A stretch of DNA of 64,000 nt, taken from assembly GCF_028682455.1 (NCBI RefSeq), contig NZ_JANHLD010000003.1, positions 434,001-498,000 on the forward strand, read 5' to 3'. Below are positions 31,786 to 40,157 of this stretch, piece by piece. The first letter of the stretch is position 1. The number at the start of each line of letters is the position of its first letter. This DNA comes from Pseudomonas putida. Its GTDB lineage: Bacteria > Pseudomonadota > Gammaproteobacteria > Pseudomonadales > Pseudomonadaceae. The translations under genes and the position numbers were made by a program. Below the pieces are notes generated by a model that searched no databases, was not told where the DNA came from, and worked only from the letters and a program-made list of their open reading frames with translations.

Positions 31786-33096
31786 TTGAACCAGAACTGG
31801 CATGGCACCCTGATTCGTCACATGCTGTTGTTGATCACCGCCTGCCTGCTGGTGGGCCTGATCAGCGGCTATTACGGCTGGAGCCTGGCGGTGGGCCTGG
31901 CGATTTACCTGGGCTGGACCCTCAAGCAACTGCTACGCCTGCACGAATGGCTGCGCCTGCACAAACCCGATGAAGCACCACCCGACGGCTACGGCCTGTG
32001 GGGCGAGGTATTCGACAGCATCTACCACCTGCAACGACGCGACCAGCGCGTACGTGGTCGCCTGCAAGCGGTGATCGACCGGGTGCAGGAGTCGACCGCC
32101 GCCCTCAGGGACGCGGTGATCATGCTCGACAGCGACGGCAACCTGGAGTGGTGGAATCGCGCCGCCGAGACCCTGCTGGGCCTCAAGACACCACAAGACA
32201 GCGGCCAGCCGGTGACCAACCTGGTACGCCATCCACGCTTCAAGGAGTACTTCGAACAGGAGAACTACCTCGAGCCACTGGAAATCCCCTCACCGATCAA
32301 CGACCGTCTTCGCGTACAACTGCACATCACCCGCTATGGCAACAACGAGCACTTGATGCTGGTGCGCGACGTCACCCGCATCCATCAGCTCGAACAGATG
32401 CGCAAGGACTTCGTCGCCAACGTCTCCCACGAACTGCGTACCCCCCTGACGGTGATCGCCGGCTACCTGGAAACCCTGCTCGACAACGTCGAAGAGGTGA
32501 ACCCGCGCTGGGTCCGGGCATTGCAGCAAATGCAGCAGCAGGGCGGCCGCATGCAGACCCTGCTCAACGACTTGTTGCTGCTGGCCAAGCTGGAAGCCAC
32601 CGACTACCCCTCCGACAACCAGCCCGTGGCCGTCGAAGCACTGCTGCAGTCGATCAAGGGCGATGCCCAGGCCCTGTCCGGCCAGCGCAACCAGCGCATC
32701 ACCCTGGAAGCCGACCCTGGCATTCGCCTCAAGGGCAGCGAGGCCGAGCTGCGCAGCGCCTTCTCCAACCTGGTGTTCAATGCGGTCAAGTACACCCAGG
32801 ATGAAGGCCAGATCCGCATTCGCTGGTGGGCCGACGAACAGGGTGCGCACCTGAGCGTGCAGGACTCCGGCATCGGTATCGACGCCAAGCACCTGCCCCG
32901 CCTGACCGAGCGCTTCTATCGGGTCGACTCCAGTCGCGCCTCCAACACCGGTGGCACTGGGCTTGGCCTGGCGATCGTCAAGCACGTCCTGCTGCGTCAC
33001 CGCGCGCGCCTGGAGATCAGCAGCGTACCGGGCCATGGCAGTACCTTCACCTGCCATTTTGCGCCCGCCCAAATTGCCCTGCGCATGGCCTCCTGA
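31786..33096 (+). CDS. phoR: Phosphate sensor histidine kinase PhoR
   Basis: Membrane sensor kinase of 436 residues. Two adjacent hydrophobic segments (about 10-45), a PAS-like domain (about 95-200), the H box VSHELRTP with His215, the N box NLVFNAVKYT, G1 DSGIGI and G2 GGTGLGLAIVK are all seen. It phosphorylates PhoB under low phosphate and is held inactive by the Pst-PhoU complex. The likely start is TTG at 31786; no ATG fits upstream, and the next in-frame ATG (31822) would cut the N terminus. Confidence 0.96.
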   Translation: MNQNWHGTLIRHMLLLITACLLVGLISGYYGWSLAVGLAIYLGWTLKQLLRLHEWLRLHKPDEAPPDGYGLWGEVFDSIYHLQRRDQRVRGRLQAVIDRVQESTAALRDAVIMLDSDGNLEWWNRAAETLLGLKTPQDSGQPVTNLVRHPRFKEYFEQENYLEPLEIPSPINDRLRVQLHITRYGNNEHLMLVRDVTRIHQLEQMRKDFVANVSHELRTPLTVIAGYLETLLDNVEEVNPRWVRALQQMQQQGGRMQTLLNDLLLLAKLEATDYPSDNQPVAVEALLQSIKGDAQALSGQRNQRITLEADPGIRLKGSEAELRSAFSNLVFNAVKYTQDEGQIRIRWWADEQGAHLSVQDSGIGIDAKHLPRLTERFYRVDSSRASNTGGTGLGLAIVKHVLLRHRARLEISSVPGHGSTFTCHFAPAQIALRMAS

Positions 33097-33146
33097 AGCC
33101 GCGCCCCTAGGCAATCGAGCCCTCAGCCGCTACATTGGCGGACCGG

Positions 33147-33166
33147 TGCCAGCGCATGCTGGCACT
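33147..33166 (+). terminator. Possible weak terminator after phoR
   Basis: GTGCCAGC-GCAT-GCTGGCAC is a perfect 8-bp stem. The T-rich stretch begins only about 8 bases later (CTTCTCTCTTTTTTT), so termination is plausible but not certain. Confidence 0.4.
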
Positions 33167-33211
33167 CTACTTCTCTCTTTTTTTAGATGACGGACCCCGT
33201 AAAACCCCATC

Positions 33212-34552
33212 ATGGACCCTTCCCCTGGTATTAGCCTCGCTTCACTGTTCGCCGATTTCGGCATGATTCTTTTTGCTCTGCTGCTGGTTCTGCTCAACGG
33301 CTTCTTCGTTGCCGCCGAGTTCGCCATGGTCAAATTGCGCTCGACCAAAGTCGAGTCGATTGCCGTGAAGCATGGCTGGCGCGGACAGATCCTGCGCACC
33401 GTACACAACCAGCTGGACGCCTATCTTTCCGCCTGCCAGCTGGGTATCACCCTCGCCTCCCTGGGCCTGGGCTGGGTCGGTGAGCCGGCCTTCGCGCACC
33501 TTCTCGAACCCCTGCTGGCCGCCGTCGGCGTCCAGTCCCCGGAGGTGATCAAGGCGGTGTCGTTCTTCAGCGCCTTTTTCGTGATCTCCTACCTGCACAT
33601 CGTGGTCGGCGAGCTGGCTCCCAAGTCCTGGGCGATCCGCAAACCCGAACTACTGTCGCTGTGGACCGCCGTGCCGTTGTACCTGTTCTACTGGCTGATG
33701 TACCCGGCCATCTACCTGCTCAATGCCAGCGCCAACGCCATCCTGCGCATTGCCGGCCAGGGCGAGCCGGGCCCGCACCACGAGCACCACTACAGCCGTG
33801 ACGAACTGAAACTGATCCTGCACTCCAGCCGCGGCCAGGACCCGAGCGACCAGGGCATGCGCGTACTGGCCTCGGCGGTGGAAATGGGTGAGCTGGAGGT
33901 GGTCGACTGGGCCAACTCCCGCGAAGACATGGTCTGCCTGGACGCCAATGCACCGCTCAAGGAAATCCTCGCGATGTTCCGCCGGCACAAGTTCAGCCGC
34001 TACCCGGTGCTCGACGCCGAACGGGGTGAGTTCATCGGCCTGCTGCACATCAAGGACCTGCTGCTGGAGCTGGCCGACCTGGACCACATCCCCGAGTCCT
34101 TCAATCTTGCCGAGCTGACTCGCCCCCTGGAGCGGGTGTCGCGCCACATGCCGCTGTCCCACCTGCTGGAGCAGTTCCGCAAGGGTGGCGCGCATTTCGC
34201 CCTGGTCGAAGAAGCCGACGGCAAGGTCATCGGCTACCTGACCATGGAAGACGTGCTCGAAGTGCTGGTGGGCGACATTCAGGACGAACACCGCAAGGCC
34301 GAGCGCGGCATCCTCGCCTATCAGCCGGGCAAGTTGCTGGTGCGTGGCGACACCCCGCTGTTCAAGGTCGAGCGCCTGCTGGGCGTGGACCTGGACCACA
34401 TCGAGGCGGAAACCCTCGCAGGCCTGGTCTACGAGACGCTCAAGCGGGTTCCGGAAGAAGAAGAGGTGCTGGAGGTCGAAGGCTTGCGCATCATCATCAA
34501 GAAAATGAAAGGCCCGAAAATCGTCCTGGCCAAGGTGCTCAAGCTCGATTGA
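33212..34552 (+). CDS. CNNM/HlyC-CorC type transporter (hemolysin family protein)
   Basis: A 446-residue membrane protein. Domains in order: DUF21/CNNM transmembrane domain (about 15-200, with the family motif NGFFVAAEFAMVKLR), two CBS domains (about 220-340, with FSRYPVLD and YLTMEDVLEVLVGDIQDE) and a C-terminal CorC_HlyC domain. Family members include Mg2+/Co2+ efflux-related proteins. The name hemolysin is historical and no toxin role is implied. It sits between phoR and the M23 gene with no obvious functional link. Confidence 0.9.
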   Translation: MDPSPGISLASLFADFGMILFALLLVLLNGFFVAAEFAMVKLRSTKVESIAVKHGWRGQILRTVHNQLDAYLSACQLGITLASLGLGWVGEPAFAHLLEPLLAAVGVQSPEVIKAVSFFSAFFVISYLHIVVGELAPKSWAIRKPELLSLWTAVPLYLFYWLMYPAIYLLNASANAILRIAGQGEPGPHHEHHYSRDELKLILHSSRGQDPSDQGMRVLASAVEMGELEVVDWANSREDMVCLDANAPLKEILAMFRRHKFSRYPVLDAERGEFIGLLHIKDLLLELADLDHIPESFNLAELTRPLERVSRHMPLSHLLEQFRKGGAHFALVEEADGKVIGYLTMEDVLEVLVGDIQDEHRKAERGILAYQPGKLLVRGDTPLFKVERLLGVDLDHIEAETLAGLVYETLKRVPEEEEVLEVEGLRIIIKKMKGPKIVLAKVLKLD

Positions 34553-34558
34553 GTCGCC

Positions 34559-35455
34559 TCAGGGGTTGCCGGCGGTGAAGTTCGGCAACCCACCGACGGG
34601 CTGGTTGAACTGGTAGGGGATCGACTCCAGGGCCAGCCCCACGTTGCGTTGCACCACAAAGTGCAAATGCGGGCCGGTGCTGTTGCCGGTATTGCCGGAC
34701 TTGGCCAGCGCTGTACCGTAGACCACCCGCTGCCCCTCGCTGACCACTACCGAACCGCGCATCAGGTGCAGGTACACGCCCATGGTGCCGTCGTCGTGCA
34801 GGATCCGTACAAAATTCCCCGCCGGGTTCGTCCCGCGCCCGCTCTGGTTATTCTCGGTCTTGATCACCACCCCGGCCCTCGCGGCAATGATCGGCGTGCC
34901 TTCGGGCATGGCAATATCCATGGCATAGCGGCCCTTCGGGCCGAAATGGCTGTAGCGCCCGTTGGCGCCCTGAGTCAGCCGGAACGGTCCACCGCGCCAC
35001 GGTAACGGATAACGAAACGCCTGCTGGCGCTGGGCGGGGTTGCCCAGCGCGTATTGGAACTTCTCCTGATACCGCACCGGTTTGCCTGGCTGGCGTGCAC
35101 TGAGCAGCGTCAGCGGCACCGTGGTGCGCGGCGGCAGCACCCGCCTGACGATGCGCGATGTACCGCCCTGGACGTTGCTCAAGCGCTCCAGGCGCAGCTC
35201 CACCTCGACCGGTGCATAGGTATCGTTGCGTGCGCTGAAGCGCACTCCCCCGGTGAACGGGGTGGCCTGAAGGTGTACCTGGTGCTGCAGTTGCTCGACC
35301 ATTCGATCGCGAAAGACAAAGGCACTGGCGCCCACTATTGGCCGGTCGGAATAGGAGACCACGCCGAATTCATCGGTGTGCCTGTAGAGGGTCATGGCCA
35401 GCGCCGGGCCGCAAGCCGCGAGCAAGGCGCAGAACAGCAAGGTGCGTGCGGGCAT
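34559..35455 (-). CDS. Secreted M23-family metallopeptidase (peptidoglycan endopeptidase-like)
   Basis: A 298-residue protein with a signal peptide (1-20). An N-terminal beta-rich region (with DUF4124-like YRHTDEFGVVSYSDRP at about 24-40) precedes the LytM/M23 domain (about 160-290). Zinc ligands are visible: the His and Asp in SHFGPKGRYAMDI and the terminal HLHFVV. The ligand set is complete, so the enzyme should be active on peptidoglycan cross-links. Convergent with the CNNM gene, 6 bases between stops. Confidence 0.9.
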   Translation of the reverse strand: MPARTLLFCALLAACGPALAMTLYRHTDEFGVVSYSDRPIVGASAFVFRDRMVEQLQHQVHLQATPFTGGVRFSARNDTYAPVEVELRLERLSNVQGGTSRIVRRVLPPRTTVPLTLLSARQPGKPVRYQEKFQYALGNPAQRQQAFRYPLPWRGGPFRLTQGANGRYSHFGPKGRYAMDIAMPEGTPIIAARAGVVIKTENNQSGRGTNPAGNFVRILHDDGTMGVYLHLMRGSVVVSEGQRVVYGTALAKSGNTGNSTGPHLHFVVQRNVGLALESIPYQFNQPVGGLPNFTAGNP

Positions 35456-35565
35456 GGGTAGTGGCTTTTTGACAGTTCGAGATCTGTCGAAGCCTAGCAG
35501 CAGATTCTGGCGTAAGCCGGGTGGGGGTGTTGCGGGGTTGTACCAGTGGACGAATGGTTATTCCT

Positions 35566-35612
35566 TTCGCGCGGCAAGCCCGCTCCTGCGGTTGGGGCGG
35601 GTTGGCCTGCGA
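35566..35612. repeat. REP-like inverted pair upstream of the M23 gene
   Basis: Two REP-type units in opposite orientation (GCGGCAAGCCCGCTCC and GGCGGGTTGGCC) form an imperfect hairpin between two co-directional genes. Confidence 0.55.
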
Positions 35613-35620
35613 GGGAGTGA

Positions 35621-36508
35621 TCAAGCGCCTGGAACGAAGTGCTTCTGCGCCGTACCGCGGGCAATCAGCCGCGACAGGTAATCGAGCTTCTGGGCATCCT
35701 GATCGACGAACTTGAAGGTCAGTTGCAACCAATCACTGTCGGGTTTGGGCTCCAGCGCCGCGACGGCGTGAAGGTAGCCGTTGAGCCGGGCCACCTCGGC
35801 GTTCTCGCCCTGTTCAAGGTCCAGCACAGCCCCTTCCAGTACCTGTGGCAGGGGCTCGCCGCGACGTACCACCAGCAGCGCTTCCTTTAGGCTCAGGGCC
35901 TTGATCACACAAGGCTGGACACCGCCTGGCAGGCGCAACTGGCCCTGGCCACGACCTGCGGGCGACGCTGGTTTCGGCGCGTCGATCAAGGGTTTGGCGG
36001 CTACGGGCGCGGGGGCCGGAGCAGGCTTGACCGCCTCGGCGCGGCCTCCCGTCAGGGCGTTCAGCGAATCGTTGGCAAAAGCCGAGTTGGCCCGGGTCGG
36101 GGCGCTGGCCAACAAAGTGTCGAGCTTGCCGACCTTGGTCAGGGCCTTTTTCACTTTGGTTAGCAGTTGCTCATTTGTGAACGGCTTGCCGACAAAGTCC
36201 GAGACGCCCGCCTGGATCGCCTGCACCACGTTTTCCTTGTCGCCACGGCTGGTCACCATGATGAACGGCAAGGTCTTCATCGACGCTTGCTCACGGCACC
36301 AGGTCAACAGCTCAAGCCCCGACATCTCCGGCATTTCCCAGTCACACAGCACCAGGTCGAAGGCTTGGCGGGCCAACAAGGCCTGCGCCTTGCGACCATT
36401 GATGGCGTCTTCGATGACCACGCCCGGAAAATGATTGCGCAGGCACTTTTTCACCAGGTCGCGAATGAACGGCGCATCATCGACCACCAACACACTGACT
36501 TTACTCAT
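35621..36508 (-). CDS. Response regulator: CheY-like receiver with PilZ-like C-terminal domain
   Basis: A 295-residue protein. Residues 1-125 form a receiver domain with Asp10/Asp11, phospho-acceptor Asp56 in LCDWEMP, the conserved Thr in MVTSRG and Lys in VGKPFT. A Pro/Ala-rich linker (about 155-190) leads to a C-terminal domain (about 190-285) whose strand pattern (VLEGAVLDLEQGENAEVARLN... LTFKFVDQDAQKLDYLSRLI) looks like a PilZ fold. The c-di-GMP RxxxR motif is absent, so binding is doubtful. The output target is unknown. It lies next to phoU. The start at 36508 follows an AGGAGTG site. Confidence 0.82.
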   Translation of the reverse strand: MSKVSVLVVDDAPFIRDLVKKCLRNHFPGVVIEDAINGRKAQALLARQAFDLVLCDWEMPEMSGLELLTWCREQASMKTLPFIMVTSRGDKENVVQAIQAGVSDFVGKPFTNEQLLTKVKKALTKVGKLDTLLASAPTRANSAFANDSLNALTGGRAEAVKPAPAPAPVAAKPLIDAPKPASPAGRGQGQLRLPGGVQPCVIKALSLKEALLVVRRGEPLPQVLEGAVLDLEQGENAEVARLNGYLHAVAALEPKPDSDWLQLTFKFVDQDAQKLDYLSRLIARGTAQKHFVPGA

Positions 36509-36632
36509 CGCCACTCCTATCGCATCCCGACCAGCATAACGCTGAATGATGGCCACTTGCCAAGCATCGACTCGCACCGGGACGCATGATTCCGTTCGCG
36601 GCTGCCTTTTAGGTACTCGCCCCACAAACGAA

Positions 36633-36656
36633 AACGCCCGGCCTAGGCCGGGCGTT
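36633..36656 (-). terminator. Intrinsic terminator after phoU
   Basis: AACGCCCGGCC-TAGGCCGGGCGTT is a near-perfect palindrome followed on the minus strand by T4. It closes the pst-phoU block. Confidence 0.85.
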
Positions 36657-36672
36657 GTTACTCGGGGCAGTC

Positions 36673-37431
36673 TTACTTATCGTCAGCTACCGCCGAAACA
36701 TTAGCCTTTTCGCTACCGCCCTCGACCTCTTCCTTCATGCGCTTGAGGCCCAAGTGACGCACATCGGTACCGCGCACCAGGTAGATCACCAGCTCGGAAA
36801 TGTTGCGCGCGTGGTCGCCGATACGCTCCAGCGAACGCAGGGCCCAGATGACATTGAGCACTCGCGAGATCGATCGCGGGTCTTCCATCATGTAGGTGAC
36901 CAGCTCGCGCAGGGCCGTCTTGTATTCCCGGTCGATGGTCTTGTCGTACTGGGCCACCGACAGCGCCAGGTCGGCGTCGAAACGGGCGAACGCATCCAGT
37001 GCGTCACGGACCATGTTGCGCACCTGGTCGCCGATATGACGCACTTCGACGTAGCCACGCGGCGACTCACCTTCTTCGCACAGCTGGATGGCACGGCGAG
37101 CGATCTTGGTCGACTCGTCACCGATGCGCTCCAAGTCGATCACCGACTTGGAGATGCTGATGATCAGACGCAGGTCCGAGGCGGCCGGCTGGCGACGGGC
37201 GAGAATCCGCACGCACTCCTCGTCGATGTTGCGCTCCATCTGGTTGATCTGGTCGTCGACTTCACGCACCTGTTGGGCCAGGCCCGAGTCGGCATCGATC
37301 AGCGCGGTGACCGCGTCATTGACCTGTTTCTCGACCAGGCCGCCCATCGCCAGGAGGTGGCTGCGAACCTCTTCGAGCTCGGCGTTGAACTGCTGGGAGA
37401 TGTGGTGGGTAAGGCTGTCTTTATCGATCAT
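36673..37431 (-). CDS. phoU: Phosphate signalling protein PhoU
   Basis: A 252-residue all-helical PhoU protein built of two repeats, each carrying a metal-binding E/DxxxD-type pattern (IDLERIGDESTKIARRA and RSLERIGDHARNISELVIYL). PhoU links the Pst transporter to PhoR so that signalling is off when phosphate is plentiful. The ATG at 37431 (MIDKDSLTHHISQQFN) is the family start; the longer frame to 37470 is not supported. It follows pstB after a repeat-containing spacer of about 120 bases. Confidence 0.97.
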   Translation of the reverse strand: MIDKDSLTHHISQQFNAELEEVRSHLLAMGGLVEKQVNDAVTALIDADSGLAQQVREVDDQINQMERNIDEECVRILARRQPAASDLRLIISISKSVIDLERIGDESTKIARRAIQLCEEGESPRGYVEVRHIGDQVRNMVRDALDAFARFDADLALSVAQYDKTIDREYKTALRELVTYMMEDPRSISRVLNVIWALRSLERIGDHARNISELVIYLVRGTDVRHLGLKRMKEEVEGGSEKANVSAVADDK

Positions 37432-37453
37432 CTTTCGCTCCGCGAACAAGCCG

Positions 37454-37538
37454 CTGGCTTCAAGCCGCAAGCTTCAAGTCATACATGTTATGCCAGGCAC
37501 CGCCGTCTTCTTGCCGCGTGTAGCGTGCAGCTTGAAGC
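37454..37538. repeat. Inverted extragenic repeat between pstB and phoU
   Basis: Copies of CTTCAAG occur at 37459 and 37472, and the inverted CTTGAAGC lies at 37531-37538, so GCTTCAAG and CTTGAAGC can pair. This composition is typical of a second class of Pseudomonas extragenic palindromes. In the mRNA it could stabilise the pstB 3' side or uncouple phoU expression. Confidence 0.5.
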
Positions 37539-37550
37539 AGTCGCCCGGCC

Positions 37551-38384
37551 CTAGCCGTAGCGACCTGTAATGTAATCTTCGGTCTGCTTCTTCGCCGGGT
37601 TGGTGAACAAGGTGTCGGTGTCACCAAACTCGATCAGCTTGCCCATGTACATGAAGGCGGTGTAATCGGAAACCCGCGCCGCCTGCTGCATGTTGTGAGT
37701 AACGATGACGATGGTGTACTTGGACTTCAACTCGTAGATCAGCTCTTCGACCTTCAGGGTCGAGATCGGGTCGAGTGCCGAGCACGGCTCGTCGAGCAGC
37801 AGGACTTCCGGCTCCACGGCGATGGTACGGGCAATCACCAGACGCTGCTGCTGACCACCGGACAGGCCCAGTGCCGACTCATGCAGGCGGTCCTTGACCT
37901 CATCCCACAGCGCCGCGCCCTTGAGCGCCCATTCAACGGCTTCGTCGAGCACGCGCTTCTTGTTGATGCCCTGGATACGCAGGCCGTACACCACGTTCTC
38001 GTAGATGGTCTTGGGGAACGGGTTAGGCTTCTGGAACACCATGCCGACGCGGCGACGCAGCTCGGCCACGTCTTCGCCCTTGCGGTAGATGTTGTTGCCG
38101 TACAGGTTGATCGCACCCTCTACACGGCAACCGTCAACCAGGTCGTTCATACGGTTGAAGGTACGCAGCAAGGTCGACTTGCCGCAGCCGGACGGGCCGA
38201 TGAACGCGGTCACGCGCTGCTTGGGGATGTTCATGCTGACGTCGAACAGCGCTTGCTTGTCGCCGTAGTACAGGCTCAGGCCAGGCACTTCGATGGCAAC
38301 GGTTTCTTCTGCCAGACGCAGGCTTTGCTTGTCGCGACCCAGGGCCGACATATCGATGCCGTGGGCGTGGGATTCATGCTGCAT
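37551..38384 (-). CDS. pstB: Phosphate ABC transporter ATPase PstB
   Basis: ATPase of the high-affinity phosphate importer, 277 residues. Walker A GPSGCGKST (63-71), the Q-loop in MVFQKPNPFPKTI, the signature LSGGQQQR, Walker B VLLLDEPCSALD and the switch His in VTHNMQQA are all intact. The N-terminal 25 residues extend beyond the E. coli protein but are normal for Pseudomonas. It follows pstA by about 85 bases. Confidence 0.98.
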   Translation of the reverse strand: MQHESHAHGIDMSALGRDKQSLRLAEETVAIEVPGLSLYYGDKQALFDVSMNIPKQRVTAFIGPSGCGKSTLLRTFNRMNDLVDGCRVEGAINLYGNNIYRKGEDVAELRRRVGMVFQKPNPFPKTIYENVVYGLRIQGINKKRVLDEAVEWALKGAALWDEVKDRLHESALGLSGGQQQRLVIARTIAVEPEVLLLDEPCSALDPISTLKVEELIYELKSKYTIVIVTHNMQQAARVSDYTAFMYMGKLIEFGDTDTLFTNPAKKQTEDYITGRYG

Positions 38385-38422
38385 GGTTAGGCTCCATACG
38401 CTATCAATTTCGTTTCATCGAA

Positions 38423-38446
38423 CCGCCCGGTTCAACACACGGGCGG
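38423..38446 (-). other. Stem-loop between pstA and pstB
   Basis: CCGCCCG and CGGGCGG, ten bases apart, form a GC-rich hairpin without a T tract. It probably affects mRNA stability or read-through within the operon. Confidence 0.4.
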
Positions 38447-38469
38447 CACTTGCAAAAAGGGTGTGGCGA

Positions 38470-40140
38470 TCAGCTGTCCAGCGCCTTGTACTTCTCGCGC
38501 AGGTGGTTCCGAATCCATACCGCCGACAGGTTCAAGGTGGCGATCACCAGGACCAGCAGCAACGCGGTGGCATACACCAGCGGCCGCGCGGCCTCGACGT
38601 TGGGGCTCTGGAAGCCGACGTCGTAGATGTGGAAGCCCAGGTGCATGATCTTCTGGTCCAGGTGCAGGTACGGGTAGTTGCCATCAACTGGCAGCGACGG
38701 TGCCAGCTTCACCACACCCACCAGCATCAACGGCGCCACTTCACCCGCGGCACGGGCCACGGCGAGGATCATGCCGGTCATCATGGCCGGGCTGGCCATC
38801 GGCAGCACGATCTTCCACAGGGTCTCGGCCTTGGTTGCACCGAGCGCCAGCGAACCTTCTCGGACGGTGCGAGGAATCCGCGCCAGGCCTTCTTCGGTGG
38901 CCACGATCACCACCGGTACCGCCAGCAGGGCCAGGGTCAAGGAGGCCCAGAGCAGGCCAGGGGTACCCAGGGTCGGCGCGGGCAATGCCTCAGGGAAGAA
39001 CAGGCGGTCGAGCGAGCCACCCAGCACATAGACGAAGAAGCCCAGGCCGAATACCCCGTAGACGATCGCCGGGACACCGGCGAGGTTGTTCACCGCGATA
39101 CGGATCAGGCGAGTCACCGGGCCCTGGCGTGCATATTCACGCAGGTACACTGCCGCCAGTACACCGAACGGGGTGACGATCACGGCCATGATCAGGGTCA
39201 TCATCACCGTACCGAAGATGGCCGGGAAGATCCCGCCTTCGGTGTTGGCTTCACGCGGGTCGTCGCTGAGGAACTCCCAGACCTTGGCGAAGTACACGCC
39301 CAGCTTGGTGAAGGTGTTCATACCGTTCGGCTGGTAGGCGTGGACCACCTTGCTCAGGTTGATCTCGACTTCACGGCCATTGCCGTCCTTGGCAACCAGG
39401 CTGTCGCGACCGAAGTCTTGATGCAGGCTGCCCAGGCGCTCTTCGATGGCCTTGTAGCGGTTGTTCAGCTCGGCGCGCTCAGCTTCGATATCGGCCTGGG
39501 CGGCAGCGTCCAGCTTGCCATCGAGCTCCAGCTTGCGGGTCTGCAGGCGCAGACGCTCAAGGCCGTAGTTGATTGCACCGATGTCTTTCTTCTCGAGCTT
39601 CTGCAGCTCGCCGGCGAGCTTGTCGGCACGCTTGAGGCGCGCCTGCAGCTCGGCCCAGGCCGCCTTGCCTTCGGCGACCACCTTGCCATCTTCCTTGACG
39701 CTGACCAGGTAGCCGTAGAAGTTGCCCCACTCGCGACGCTCCAGGGCAATCAGGTCGACCGGGGTCTGCTGGTCGGTCAGCCACTCGCCGACCACCCAGG
39801 TGAAGTCACTGCCGTTGAGGTCACGGTTACCGACCTTGATCAACTCACGGGTCATGAACTCCGGGCCCTCGTCAGGCACCGGCAAGCCGGCCCCCTTCAG
39901 ACGCACGCGCGGTACTTCTTCCTTCTGTACCACCTCGCCGACCACCACGTGGCTGGCCTGGCCCGGCACGGTGTAGTTGGCCTGAACCAAATCGGCCGGC
40001 CAGAAGTGGCCCAGGCCACGCACAGCGATCACAGAGAGCAGACCAATGGTCATGATCACCGCGATGGCGACCGCGCCACCGCTGATCCAGACGCCAGGGG
40101 CGCCGCTCTTGAACCAGCTTTTGAGGGAATCCTTTTTCAC
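38470..40140 (-). CDS. pstA: Phosphate ABC transporter permease PstA, extended
   Basis: A 556-residue inner-membrane permease, nearly twice the E. coli size (about 296). It has one N-terminal transmembrane helix (17-40). A periplasmic extension (about 45-290) follows, with a coiled-coil-like, Lys/Glu-rich stretch at 160-240. The usual permease core begins near 305 (AIFGTVMMTLIMAV) and contains the LSLALGATKAETLWKIVLP coupling loop that contacts PstB. The start is GTG at 40140. The extended form is known in Pseudomonas; its function is not clear to me. Confidence 0.95.
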   Translation of the reverse strand: MKKDSLKSWFKSGAPGVWISGGAVAIAVIMTIGLLSVIAVRGLGHFWPADLVQANYTVPGQASHVVVGEVVQKEEVPRVRLKGAGLPVPDEGPEFMTRELIKVGNRDLNGSDFTWVVGEWLTDQQTPVDLIALERREWGNFYGYLVSVKEDGKVVAEGKAAWAELQARLKRADKLAGELQKLEKKDIGAINYGLERLRLQTRKLELDGKLDAAAQADIEAERAELNNRYKAIEERLGSLHQDFGRDSLVAKDGNGREVEINLSKVVHAYQPNGMNTFTKLGVYFAKVWEFLSDDPREANTEGGIFPAIFGTVMMTLIMAVIVTPFGVLAAVYLREYARQGPVTRLIRIAVNNLAGVPAIVYGVFGLGFFVYVLGGSLDRLFFPEALPAPTLGTPGLLWASLTLALLAVPVVIVATEEGLARIPRTVREGSLALGATKAETLWKIVLPMASPAMMTGMILAVARAAGEVAPLMLVGVVKLAPSLPVDGNYPYLHLDQKIMHLGFHIYDVGFQSPNVEAARPLVYATALLLVLVIATLNLSAVWIRNHLREKYKALDS

Positions 40141-40157
40141 GGATCTCTACCTTTCTA

